64,000 nucleotides of DNA. Source: Smittia aterrima. Taxonomy: Eukaryota > Arthropoda > Insecta > Diptera > Chironomidae. The notes beneath the pieces were generated by a model. It saw only the letters and a program-made list of their open reading frames with translations. It was not told where the DNA came from and made no database searches. This document shows, one piece after another, positions 11,801 through 23,385 of this stretch (its first letter is position 1; the number at the start of each line of letters is the position of its first letter). Made by a program: the position numbers and the translations under genes. The stretch covers positions 14,260,854 to 14,324,853 of the forward strand of contig CP093830.1 in assembly GCA_033063855.1 (NCBI GenBank). Reading direction: 5' to 3'.

Positions 11801-14592
11801 TCTTAACATTTTCGCCAAAAAAGATTTCAAAGTCTGGTTTGTATTTTCCCAAAAATTTGCAGAGATTTAACACAAGTGGGAGTTTCTCAACATAAATTTT
11901 TAACCCAAAGACAATAAAACCCGTAGAAAGAAGATTTCAAACTAAAATCAAAAGAAAGGCCAGCATTCTTTACCTGACTTTGTATCAATTGCTTTCGCTT
12001 TCGATTCTAGCTATCAATATTACTTGAGAATGAAGTCGTTAAACTTCTAAACTAAATCAATTTTATCATTTTGCTTTTTAAAAAGGAAAGTTTATCGATT
12101 CACCTCAAGAAACCCTAAAAATGACCAATTTCCTTTCGTTATCGAGAATTGTCACACTTTCCGCCTCCGAACTTTCCTCCGATAAAAGAAAAACTTTTTG
12201 ATGGTTTGGGTCGCTTCATCAACAAAACATGAAAAGGTAAAAGATTCAAGCTAACAATGAAGATGCGTTTATGATTCAGCATAAATATTTTATGTCTATT
12301 TGTCAAAGTCGATAATGATTTTCTGATGGATGGTGATGCTTCGAATCTTATAGCTTCCTGAACAGAAGCTCAAGTGGCAGTTTAGTCTTCAAGCGATCCC
12401 CCGGACCCCATCAATCTATTGATGACGTAATGATGATGGATACAAAAATTCCTTGTGAACTTGTTCGACAACCGAACGAACAGAGATAAAGTTGCTGCCC
12501 TTAAGTAACCCTCACGCCAAAATGCCGATAAAACTTTTTTCATTGTTCAATACTCGCTAGGTTTATTAACCTGTGTATAGTAAATATTTTCTGGAAACCC
12601 GCGTGCCTCAAGTAAAACGCGTCAAAATCAATCAACGCGTGTCTTCAACTCGAAAAACTTGTTTGGGTGTGAATCATTGAATTCCAGAAGTAAAGCAAAC
12701 CGATAAAGTTTCCGAGTAAAACGTTTGGACGTAACTTCAAGTGCGCCAGAAATTTTTCGTTCCTTCGCAATGTCGTTCTAATGCAATTAAAATTAAATAA
12801 GAGCACTTGCTTCGAAGTCAGAACTAACCGTAAAATGTAAAACGGATAATTCGTTATTGATTGGGACGGACATAATTAACATATTCGGCTGGTTAGTGAA
12901 GTGTAGTGGACGGGCTGGCGATTCCGGTAATATGACTTCTTCACGAAAATGGGGTTTTTATGACGTCGTGCCTCGATTGTAAAATTAGTTACGAGCTGAA
13001 AGAGTTTAATGTTGGCTTTTACGTTTTGTGAATGAGTGTCTCGATGATGTGAGCGGTGGCCTAATGGTCGTCGATTCCTCGTGAGTGGCGAGGCAATTTT
13101 GGACTTGAGTCTAGCAGGAACTAGAAAATAATTAGCAGAAGTTGCAATCATAATTAGAGAAATGAAACCGGAATTTATTTTTGCACTTTTCTTTCTTCCG
13201 TGCTTAGTTGTTTGGTAATGAAATAAATATTTAGATTCATGCCGCACGATAACTTCTTCTGATTGAAACAAACCACCGTCTCGTGTTGACTCGCAATGCA
13301 AAATTATACATTCGACCAAACAATCGTCGACGTGGCGCTTCAACCATCATTTTAAATCAATTAACCATCTCTTTCATTCGAGCTCGACAAAAATTATTTC
13401 CTACGCATTACGATGTTCACAAAACAAAGAGATGGATTAAAATATTTATTTTAATTTTTGTGGCTATGTTAAATCAACAAAAACCTTGAGACATTCGATG
13501 ATCACAATAAAACTTTCGTGTGAAAAGCAAAAGTTAATTAGAGCAATTCAGTGTTTGAGTAAAGTGGGCTGTTTTGAAATAACAAATTTGATTTATTAAG
13601 ACTGTGAATGGCCCTAAACTTTATTTCAAGTTGGATTATTTCTTTGGAAATTCCAAAAAAATCTTGAGATCTCTGACAAGTGCGGCCCATAATGAGCTTG
13701 AAGAATATCAAAATAAATGGAACAAAAGGACTTTTGCGACGACTCATGATCCAACAGTAAAAGGATTATAGTTTGTTGTTGACATCGTCAAGAAGTCCGG
13801 CGCTCAGTAATCGTCTAATCCTTTCTTTCAAGCAATATCATTTTTATGATTCTCATTGTTCCGTGCAAAGCCAGTCGCTTGTTATTCTCGAAAACGATCC
13901 TAATCCGGCTGTTGACAAATATCCTAGGAATTAGATTAATAGACTCCTGAGTCATTTCAGCCAAAGCAAAGGGAGAGAAGAAGAAAGTTAAATTGCAAAC
14001 GTAACTGGCTCGCAACAACGTCAGGAACGAGAGCTCCGAGAGATTTATGACTGGTAATCATGTAATGTTCCCTTCAAAAGATTATAGGAGTCAGTTTTTT
14101 GACGCCTATTGGCAACCGAAAGGCGAGACTAAATCGTAGAAGGAGTCGACGGAGGATCGCGAAAAAAAATATTTGGTTTAAATTTATGAAAATATTAATT
14201 TTGTTTTTCTTTTTTAATAACATATTTGAGATACAGTAACTGTATCTGAGGCATATCGTGAAAATAATAACTTAAATAATTTAAATTTCTAATAAGAGAA
14301 AAAAAAAATTGGTGAGTAAAAAGTCTAGCCAATGGCATTGAGGACGAGAGAGTCTCAGGTAAAGAGATAAAGGAATCTTTTAGCAGACCGATTCTTATCT
14401 CTCGCCGTTTATGTGTGCGACTGTTCAATTGTCAATTGTCACGACTTACTACAAACCAATAATCACTTAAATTGAACAGTTGAGGCAAACAAGTTTCAGT
14501 TCTTATTGTGTCGTTCAACGAACAACGTCTCTAGAATATTCTTGGTTCCGTTTAAATTTTTGGAATATTTTAAGAAGTGAGTGAGAGTGAAG
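2820..14592. other. Dfd-zen intergenic region
   Basis: About 11.8 kb with no supportable coding gene. The open frames here, up to 193 codons, are low-complexity, overlap on both strands and resemble no family. An AATAAA at 3362-3367 could end the Dfd transcript. In Drosophila this interval carries bicoid, Amalgam and cuticle genes, and none is recognisable here. I looked by eye for mature miR-10 and miR-993 sequences and did not find them. The right end, from 12007, is repeated after the scaffold gap. Confidence 0.55.
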
Positions 14593-16745
14593 ATGATTAA
14601 AATTGAATCCAATCAGCAATCATACCAAACCTTTGGTTATAACTTTAACTCAAGTGAAGAATCAAACAATAAATTGGCAATGGGTTCATCCCACATGGTA
14701 CCATCAACAAGTGGAGAGCAATCTCAGTTCAAATATTGGAATCCTGCGACAATTGATAGCAATAATTGCAATTCTTCGACGCAACCAAGCTTAGTTAAGC
14801 AGTTGAGTGGTAAGTAAACAAACATTTGAATCCTTTAAGTTTTTCATAAAGCACTTCCATCAGTTTTCGTGATAAATTGACTTTAATATCGCTTCAACCA
14901 AAAACTTCTCTGACGCGAACGCGCTTGCAAACAAAAACTTAAGCCAGTGAGATGAGATTTTTATTTAATAAAAACCAATTTATTTCCCATTTCGCGAGCA
15001 AAAGAGATCATCGCTGTTCATCTCTCTCCTCTTGTTGTATTTTATCCGTATGGATATTAAATCAAAAAAAGTCCCAAAAAGCGATATTACATCACCACAC
15101 ACAAGCATATTAAAACATTATGCGAATGACATAAATTTCAATATGTTGCTGACTTATGGGGAGATTCTTCGTTTTTTATCTCATGTCGTGTCGCTATCAT
15201 ATTCGAGGCCAAATTGCTTTCGACAAAAAGAAAAAATGGTGAATTGTTTAGTGAACACAAGGAAGATAAAAATCATTCAAAGGCACCGCACAGATTCAGG
15301 AGATTAGAGGAATTTATCTTGCGGCTGTGGGAGGGGAAACGTGAGATAACTTACTCGCGGTCATGAGCTTTGTCGAATGTGTAGCGCACAGGTCAATTAA
15401 AATTCCATTTCTATCAAATTTCCTATTCCCACTTTTTCGTGACGTAACATCTCCACAAGCTCAACAAAAAAACCTAAACTGTATTGATATGTCACATACG
15501 TTTATCATCATATTGCCTTAAACATATTTTTATTCAAATTTTGCCTTCATGTTCGTATCTCTCACTCTCTCACCGAGACGCTTGTCGCTCAACATTCACA
15601 AATACCCATAAATCCTTAATTTAATGGCTTTTTTCCTCAACAACAAGAGAAGACGACACAATCGCAGGGAGGAAAGCCAAACCGAAAGATGAAAATACGC
15701 AAAAAAATGCAAAGATTTGAATTTTAAATTTTCCATCTTCTCGCTCAAACGGATCTCCGTACCGCAAATTCGCTGCGAGTCGAAGGAAAAAATTCATTTT
15801 TGATAGAAAAAGTCTCAATCTAACGGTTAAGCAGAAGTTGAGCGACGTTTTCCTTCAAACTTCTTAAGCTCTGAGCTCAGAAAGTTGTTAACAAACTTCA
15901 CAAAATTGAAATGCATTAAAACTTTGGTTGGTATCTTGTCTGAGAATCTTCATCCCGCCCACGCATAAAACGATCTTACTTTTTCTTCTTCTTCTTTGGT
16001 ATCTGTGACAGAATCGAATGACAATCCTGAACAAAAACAAATTAAATTCGTTTTTCTTTTTCCTTTCACGACAAAAGCAAATGAAATTCGCGTTAAAAGC
16101 GAAAGATTTTAAATTGAAAAATTATGGAAAAACTTTTCTAATCCAACTTTTTTTTCTTTTAGATCACCAAATTGAAATTGTTGCACCAAAGAGATCGCGA
16201 ACTGCTTATACAAGTACCCAGTTGATTGATTTGGAAAGAGAATTCAACAACAACAAGTATCTATGCCGTCCACGTCGAATTGAACTTGCACGACGATTAG
16301 ATTTGAGTGAGAGACAAATCAAGATTTGGTAAGTTTAAATAAGAAAATATTTCGACGAATCACGATGACTAACGGATTCTTTCTCAGGTTCCAAAACCGT
16401 CGTATGAAACATAAGAAGGAATCGTCTAACGTCAAGTCAGTCAACCAATCACCAAGAGCATCACCAGAAGCCTCATCAACAGAAGTACAAAAGCCAGCAA
16501 AGCTAGCAAAGACTGATGGTCATACTGAGATCGTGAAACGATTATTAACTCATTCACAATATCCAACAAGACCTTCACCAAGCGCTTCTGCAAGTTTCCC
16601 CACTCAACCACAGCAGAGCTTCAATCGAGTTGCACAAAACCAATTTCAACCGTATACGGTGCCTCCGCAGTACCCAACATATAATCAACAAACCGCTCCA
16701 TCAGCTTACGATCGTCAGCAACAACTCTCCGACTACTATTCGGAT
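12007..16745 (+). repeat. Long duplicated segment carrying zen, copy A
   Basis: This segment recurs at 59257-64000 in the same orientation, with an offset of about 47.25 kb. Identity looks near complete from about 13460 onward and over the first 320 bp. A block from about 12330 to 13460 differs by scattered substitutions and indels. The duplication starts exactly at the scaffold gap on the other side and runs off the right edge of the window, so its true length is unknown. Confidence 0.95.
14496..14501 (+). promoter_or_regulatory. zen: Candidate initiator of zen
   Basis: TCAGTT matches the insect initiator consensus and lies 97 bases upstream of the zen start codon. A good downstream promoter element is not present at the required +28 spacing, where the bases read ACGTC, so this is only a candidate start site. 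Confidence 0.25.
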
Positions 16746-17204
16746 TATTATTATCAACCTCATCATCAAACACATCAAAACTACAATCAGTTCACGAACA
16801 TCAACTACCCATGCCTCTCGCCTTCTCTATCTCCATCGACCAACAACTTTGATCAAGTCTCAAATGGTTCGACTCAAAGCAATTATGTGTTAAATGGAGA
16901 CATCAGTTGGAGTGTTAACTCAAACACGGAAGAACAATTTCCGTTCCTCAGCGCAGCGAAAACTTTATTAATGGATCATCAGTCACCATACGAGATTAAG
17001 TTATTGGAACCAGTCAGCAATGTTGGACAATTTACAATTGAATCTCTGGGAAATGATGAAATCAAAAACTCGTTCGATGTTGTAAAGCCGCCTAACCATG
17101 AGCTGCCGAGTCTTTCCGATGATGATGTTTTGAGTATTGTGAGCGGTAGCTCAGTTCCATCGCCATCTGCTATTGAAGATTGGAGTTTTACCGAGCATCA
17201 ATGA
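14593..17204 (+). CDS. zen: zerknüllt / Hox3 homeodomain protein
   Basis: Hox3-derived transcription factor which in flies acts in extraembryonic (amnion/serosa) specification rather than segment identity. Exons 14593-14809, 16163-16328 and 16388-17204 join in phase to give 399 residues. The homeodomain is at residues 81-140, with arm PKRSRTAYTSTQ, then REFNNNKYLCRPRRIELA, and recognition helix RQIKIWFQNRRMKHKKE. The combination of LCRPRRIELA with RMKHKK is typical of Hox3/pb-type homeodomains, and the location between Dfd and pb settles zen. No YPWM hexapeptide is visible, as is usual for zen. The second intron (59 bp) splits Trp48 in phase 2, exactly as in Dfd. The long C-terminus is rich in Gln, Tyr, Ser and Pro and ends SAIEDWSFTEHQ. 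AATAAA at 17892-17897 is a possible poly(A) signal. The gene is duplicated at 61850. Confidence 0.93.
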
Positions 17205-20200
17205 TGGCAAATTTTGTTAATTGACAATGTTTGAAAGTTTCAATTGTTTATCCTTAAGTTTTCATGTCGGATACTCAACCTGCGTATGCTCCCCTTCCCA
17301 ATCTCGCTCGATTAAAGACTTTAATGTGAGAAATATTGTTCGATAGTTAATTTTAACGATTGCTTAAGCCGAGGTAAATATAAAATTATGTTTCGGAACA
17401 GACCGGAGCCGGGAGAAAATTTTCATTCCTCGCAACAACAGATTTTGGTTCGATGGGAAATCATTAGTTGTTCCATCTCTCTTTCATTTGAAAACATAAT
17501 TAATTACTTTCTCGGTGGAAATCTGTTGAATCTCTTTTTATTGCTCTACGGCAAATTTCATCTAATTGGAAGCACTTGCCAGTTTCAAGAGAAACTTTCC
17601 AAACTTTTTTACGATGATTCCTAAAACATTTGTAAAGATTAGTGATAAGAATCTTTGCTTTGACAGTAGCGACGATCTAAAGTAAATTTCCTTGAAGGCG
17701 GTGACGAGAGAATTGTGAAATCAAATGAAAATGAAACTCGCCACCCGTCGACGTAAAATGTTTTTGATTAAAATACAAAATAATTCCCATTTCTAAAAAT
17801 CAATGAAGCAAAAAGGCGAAACCACGAGACATTTATTTTTAAGACTTCAAGTACAGAATTTTTATGTAAATACATTTAATGAAAAACGGAAAATAAAAAA
17901 AGTAAAGAAAAAATTCGCATAAATTCATCAGTGCACGCTAAGATTGAAGCTTTAAATTCAGAGATTCTACTTGACATTCTAATGATTTCTCATTCACCGT
18001 GCAACGTTATCTTTAATTTTACTGAGGGGTGTCATAGCGAAACACGCGCGACAGCGAGAAATGCGATCAGAAAATGACGATGTTTGAAGCATAATTAAAT
18101 GAATGATGTCTTGATGTAACGAACTCTGCGTTGAAAGAGAAGATATCCGTGACATTTCGATACATTAAATCGAAGTATCTCTTAATCTAAAGCACTCCAA
18201 TGTTTACACAACCGCATAAACGTTGAAATTTCATTCCACCGCGTGCTGATAAAAAGGGAGAAAATTAACGAATCTTAGGTTTCGTCGTTTGTGGTGGGAA
18301 AGATGGAAACAACTTACTTATTTATGATTCCTATCACCACCTACATTTGCTGTTTATAGCTTCTTGATTTTTCAATTAAGGTCGAGCGTGGGTAGAGTTG
18401 AATCACCGCCACCCTCGAATGTCTTCTAATGTTTTCTCAAGAAACTGCTGCGAAGTATGAGAAACGAATGCGTCCTCCACCACTAGCGAAGTAGAAGTTG
18501 TCGTAATAAATTCTTTGAGAGGCAAGGGCAGGTTCATTAGTAAGCTAACATTAAATCAAATTATTAATTTATGACATGGAAAAAATGAAAATGGCAAATC
18601 GCGTTTCGACATCAGACTTCATATTTAATTTATACGTGACAAACAAAATGCATTCTCGTGCAGTCTCACGTTGTTGGTTTTTACATTTATTTCTCTCGCT
18701 GCTTTTTGCCGTCTTTCTTCGACCAACAGTTATAATGTTGTATTGCAGAGACTAACTGCTGACTGCGCTATACGAATGGCCTATAATTATGCACAATCTA
18801 TTTTCTCATTTGGAATCATAAATACGTAAAACAACCCGAAGGAAACCTTGCAACGATTTGTTGCTCGAGAAGTTTTGGGCAGTGGAGGGGAAATTTTCCC
18901 AATTTATCTCAAATATTTTAATAATTCTTAAATTTAATAGATATCAATGACCCCTAGAAAGTATTACAGACGCCACTGTCTTCAACTCGTTGCTCTTTAT
19001 TTCATTCAGTAAAATTAAATGTATAATTCCCCCCACTTGCATGCAAACCTCTCACTCTCTCTCTCCCTCACAAAACATGTTGTTCGTTCCTAAATTGCCT
19101 GCAAAAGGAAAGCGCCTTAGAATTGTAGAAAAGAAAAATCAGAATATGTCTTTCCCCGATTTCCCAGAGATAACTCAGCATCATCATAAGTTTTCATGCA
19201 GAAAAAAGAGTGTACGAGGATGAAATGTGGTGTGTATTGTATCGTTTGGCGGATTTTTTGCTGGCTGCTTCCTTCGCCAAACGAAGCAACCCCTATAAAT
19301 ATCACATACAGATAAATAGACGAGCGAGAGAAATTCCTCATATAACCCTCCACCCTATTGTAAGGGAAAAACAGTTGCTGCAACAAAAAAACTCATGGCG
19401 ATCATCAATCTTCTTCTACATTTTGAATGACAGCTCAAAGTCGACGCATAACTCGAGGGTTTGAGAACTTCTCTTTTTGTAGGGACTTCAGGTAGAGAGA
19501 GTGAACCATTTGCTACGTCACTGGGTATTTAGACTTTTCTCTGTGAATTTTTTAATAAAAAGGAAATTTCATGTGTGAGTGCTCTATGATATTTTCATTT
19601 TCTGAAGGAAACTAACGAACGTTGAATACATTTGAAGATAACAGAATAAAGCGAGAGAGAGTCTGGAATATTTATGCTTTACTCCTTACACCAACTAACT
19701 CTCCAGTTAATTAACGAATGTCAATCAAGGCTCAACCGACTTTGAATTATAAGTCTCGCCTTTCAGAACTTTTCACTTTGTTACGAGGCTTTCTTTATTC
19801 AACTCAGAAGGCAAATCTGAGAGTGTAGGCTGACCAGAGATTTAGATCTTTAATCAGAAAGTGCTAATGATTATACCTCAATAAGCTCAGTTATAGCGAT
19901 CAATACAAAAGCTGAAAACCCATATCGAACGGTGGGAAATTTGAGCAAACAAAGACCTTCGCGTACTTTCCGATACAAGCACTTTCTTGACCTGTACACC
20001 TCGTTCAGTGCACGATTTAAAATTAATCATACAATTAATAATGTATTACCTCTAAGAGGCGAAGCTCATGAAGCCGTCAACAAAAGGCATAGCTATGAAT
20101 ATTAAAGAAGAGATTCTCTACCGAATTTGAGTTTGGATTTTCTTTTGTTTGCGAGCGCACACATTCAATTGAATCCTCGATTGTTTGTGAAACTTTTATT

Positions 20201-23200
20201 CATATGAAACATATGAAGCGTTCACAAAGAGGGATCAAAGCCATAAACACCTCACACGTCGGGTTTTGATTCTCTTCTCCTTCTCAATATTTCAAAGCTT
20301 GACTTATGAAAAATGATGGGAAGCAGACGATGAATTGTAATTAATAATAATAATTCTAATAAATAGTTTCTTTCTTTGTTAGAAGATTTGAGTGTGCAAA
20401 TCTTACACAAATTGATTAAAAAAATCTAAAGTCTTACTAATCAGTTCTTGAGTCTCTGGGATTCTCGTTTCAAATTGAAAGAAGAAAAAGCTTGAAACTT
20501 TCCTTGAGTTTATTTTCATCTTGTGTTTGTGGTTTTATCTCTCCAGACTTAAAGCGTATTCAAGAGTCTTTAATGGCACTTTAATAAAGCACGAAACTTG
20601 TTCTTGTCTTGTAGAAGACTTTTTCTCATTGCAAAGAGGGCCGAGACGGGATAAAAATGTTCTTCAAGTATTGCTCGGAGTGAAGTAAGGGGGAAGAGGG
20701 AGAAATGTTTTTCTCGGTTATAATCTGTTGAGCGGCCAGAAGCAAAAGGTCATTTATTAAACTTGTGTGTTTGTTGTCCACATAAAATAATTATGAGTTG
20801 ACGGAGAATTTGTTGCTCTGGACAATTGACCCAGACTTTCTCCTTATGTACAACTAAGTTTTACGATTATTTTCATGACAAATGTTCTCCACAAGTTGAT
20901 ATATAAAAGGAACCTTTAAACCGCATTTCCAACAATTTATTTGAATTCCAAGTTATTCAGTAACATTAAAAAAATGTGTTGAAGAGAAAATCGTCTCGAG
21001 GAAAACCCCAGGGAAGACGGCAAGGAGGACGGCTTGGGATTCAGTTTCACATGTAGCAAAGAGCCGCAAAGTATCACCGAGAGAAATGTGCATATAATTA
21101 TAATCTGGAAAATGTGCCTGCTTAGCAGAAAACGATATTTCTCCTACTTAAACAATTTTTAATGATATTTTTTTCGTGTTTCACATTCGACTGCTCATTT
21201 GTAACCCTTTTTTGTAGCCCGTTGACCAGATCACATTTCTTTCGGCGATGGGCATGAAAATTTCTTCTTTTTGTGGTTGACTACTTAACCAACTCATCTG
21301 TGCAACTGACTACCCGATGGTGGAATAAATTTTTGTTGTTAAAGCTGATCGCTTTAATAGAAAACAAAAGTGTTTGAAGCCGAAAGAAACCGAAACGTTG
21401 GTCAACGTCAATTAGTGAGATTGCTTTCTCTTCTTTGTCAAGTGCCGAGTAGTTCATCGACAAGCAACACGAAAAAGAATAAAGCCAGCCGAGAAAGGGT
21501 TGAGATGGAAGTGAATTAGACGAAAGGTCAATTCAAATAAAACCTCAGGGATCATTTTATCTTCTTTAACTGTCTGATCAGAAAGAAGTTCTATGGCTTT
21601 GGTCACTCTGTGATTATATCGAGCTTTAGTAATGTGCTTCATTCGATTTTTCTATGTACCACCCAACAACCATGAGTCAACAGAAAAATAATTTCACCCT
21701 ACAGTCTGATGTCAATCAGAGACTTTCCTGTAAAATAATCAAAGGAAAAACAAAAAGCGAGATAAATCAGTGATTATATTCAAAGCCGAGTTCTGTTTCA
21801 TCGAATGGCCGTTGCGTGATTTTACTTCATTAAATTAAACATCAGAGAACATGTACAAGCAATTTAAATTTTTCCTGTTGAAGGAAAAGAAGCAAAAAGA
21901 CGAAAGGAAGGCGAAGAAGAAAGAAAAAGAATTCTTTCCGAACTTCAACATAAATTTAATAAAAGTTTTTAATTTGCGGTTTGCTTGGGAACGAAGCAGG
22001 TTTTAAGTTTCATTGGCCACCATTTTTGTACACATTTATATTTTAGTTTGCTTCTTAATGTCTGCCTCGAAATGTCGTTGTGATAAGTGGAGACGGAACC
22101 CAGCGAGCAATCTACGAGCATTGACTTCTAGAGCATTAAAGCTCAGATGAACTCAATACATTTCCAACTGGGCGTCAATGAACCATTTTTCCATTCACAT
22201 CTTCTTCTGCCAACAATTTACGATTTTCGCCAAAACAAAATTTTCTTTACATCTCTTGCTTCAGATCGTTTCCTATCGAGATTCGGTCTTGCTTCTTCGA
22301 AACATTTTCCCCCCATTTCGAGCGCTGATAAGAGAGTTTTTATGGAGGAAAAAAATCAACAGAATAAAAACTTTGCTCGATCGAAACTTCTTGATGTTAT
22401 TGTGCAAGCACTAGCACCATAATAAAGTCGAATACGCTTCGAAGTGAATTGAAGCCCTAAGGTGCTTTAGGAAGAATGAATGCTGGGCGTCTCCAAAGTC
22501 TGATACAGGTTCAAGCGTTCATTACGTAATTTAATCCATCGGCGCCTCACTTTTCATGCTCAGCTAGTTTCAATCTATTCCCTGACTTGTTCTGAAAGTA
22601 GCTCTTGGAACAATTTTCAGTTCAGGTCTGAAGAACTGACTTTCAAAAGCACCTTTCGTCGCAGCTTTGCTCCACCTTCTCCATCACAGCGCAAACGCCA
22701 CATTAATATTCTACACTGTGTGTCCACAGCGAAAAGCATGCTTGAAAGCTCTTCTGAGAAGCAAAAGTAAACATCACATGAAACAAACCAATACAAATAC
22801 AGCAAAGCATTTAGGCAACGCCTCCGAAGCAGCGAAAAAAGAAAATTTCAAATATTTTTTCTTTCATGCTTCGTGTTTCAATATTCGTTTGTCAGTTCAC
22901 TCAAATAGATGTTTTGTCGGTTATCGCGACTGTGACGGAATTTTTTTCGCGAAATCACGCGGAGATTTAGTGGATATTTTTGAGTAACGAAACAAAGTTT
23001 GACAAAATAATATTAAAGTGAAGAGTTTCGCAGGTGAACGCAACTAAAGAGAAGAAATCTCACAAGTCCACGTTGAGAGAAAGAAGCGCAATTACACAAA
23101 GCGAAACCACAATAGATTGCGACAATGGATATTTGATAAAATGGCAATTTAATTAATTATTGCATGAAAGAGAAATTAGTTAATTGCAGTTTATGTGACA

Positions 23201-23385
23201 AGTTAAATTCACCGCTTCCGTTCACAAAGCATTAAAAAATCTTTTCGTTCAGGATTGTGATTGTTGATTTAATGATTTGATTGTGCAATATTTTCTTATT
23301 TTATTTTATTTATAAAACTTCATGTGATGTCAAGTTTATAATTCTTTAAACCAAATCGCGGACAACATTAAAATCTTTTTCAACG
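17205..23385. other. zen-pb intergenic region
   Basis: About 6.2 kb of AT-rich sequence with no supportable gene. The first part contains the likely zen 3' untranslated region. From about 22108 it belongs to the first unit of the tandem duplication that includes pb exon 1. A purine-rich run lies at about 21885-21930. Confidence 0.5.

Noticed and set aside
12876..13343. 155-codon open frame on the - strand
   Set aside because: Falls in the divergent block of the zen duplication. The second copy keeps only a broken part of it, so it is not under coding constraint.
16011..16060. Possible small extra zen exon after a GACAG acceptor
   Set aside because: No donor follows in a usable position, and the exon 1 to 16163 junction is already in phase and directly precedes the homeodomain.
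22147..22987. Several 78-106 codon frames upstream of pb exon 1
   Set aside because: They are broken in the tandem copy, lack recognisable motifs, and lie in probable promoter or leader sequence.
2820..23385. Hox-cluster microRNAs miR-10 and miR-993
   Set aside because: Searched by eye for the mature sequences on both strands without a match. miR-10 would be expected left of the window.
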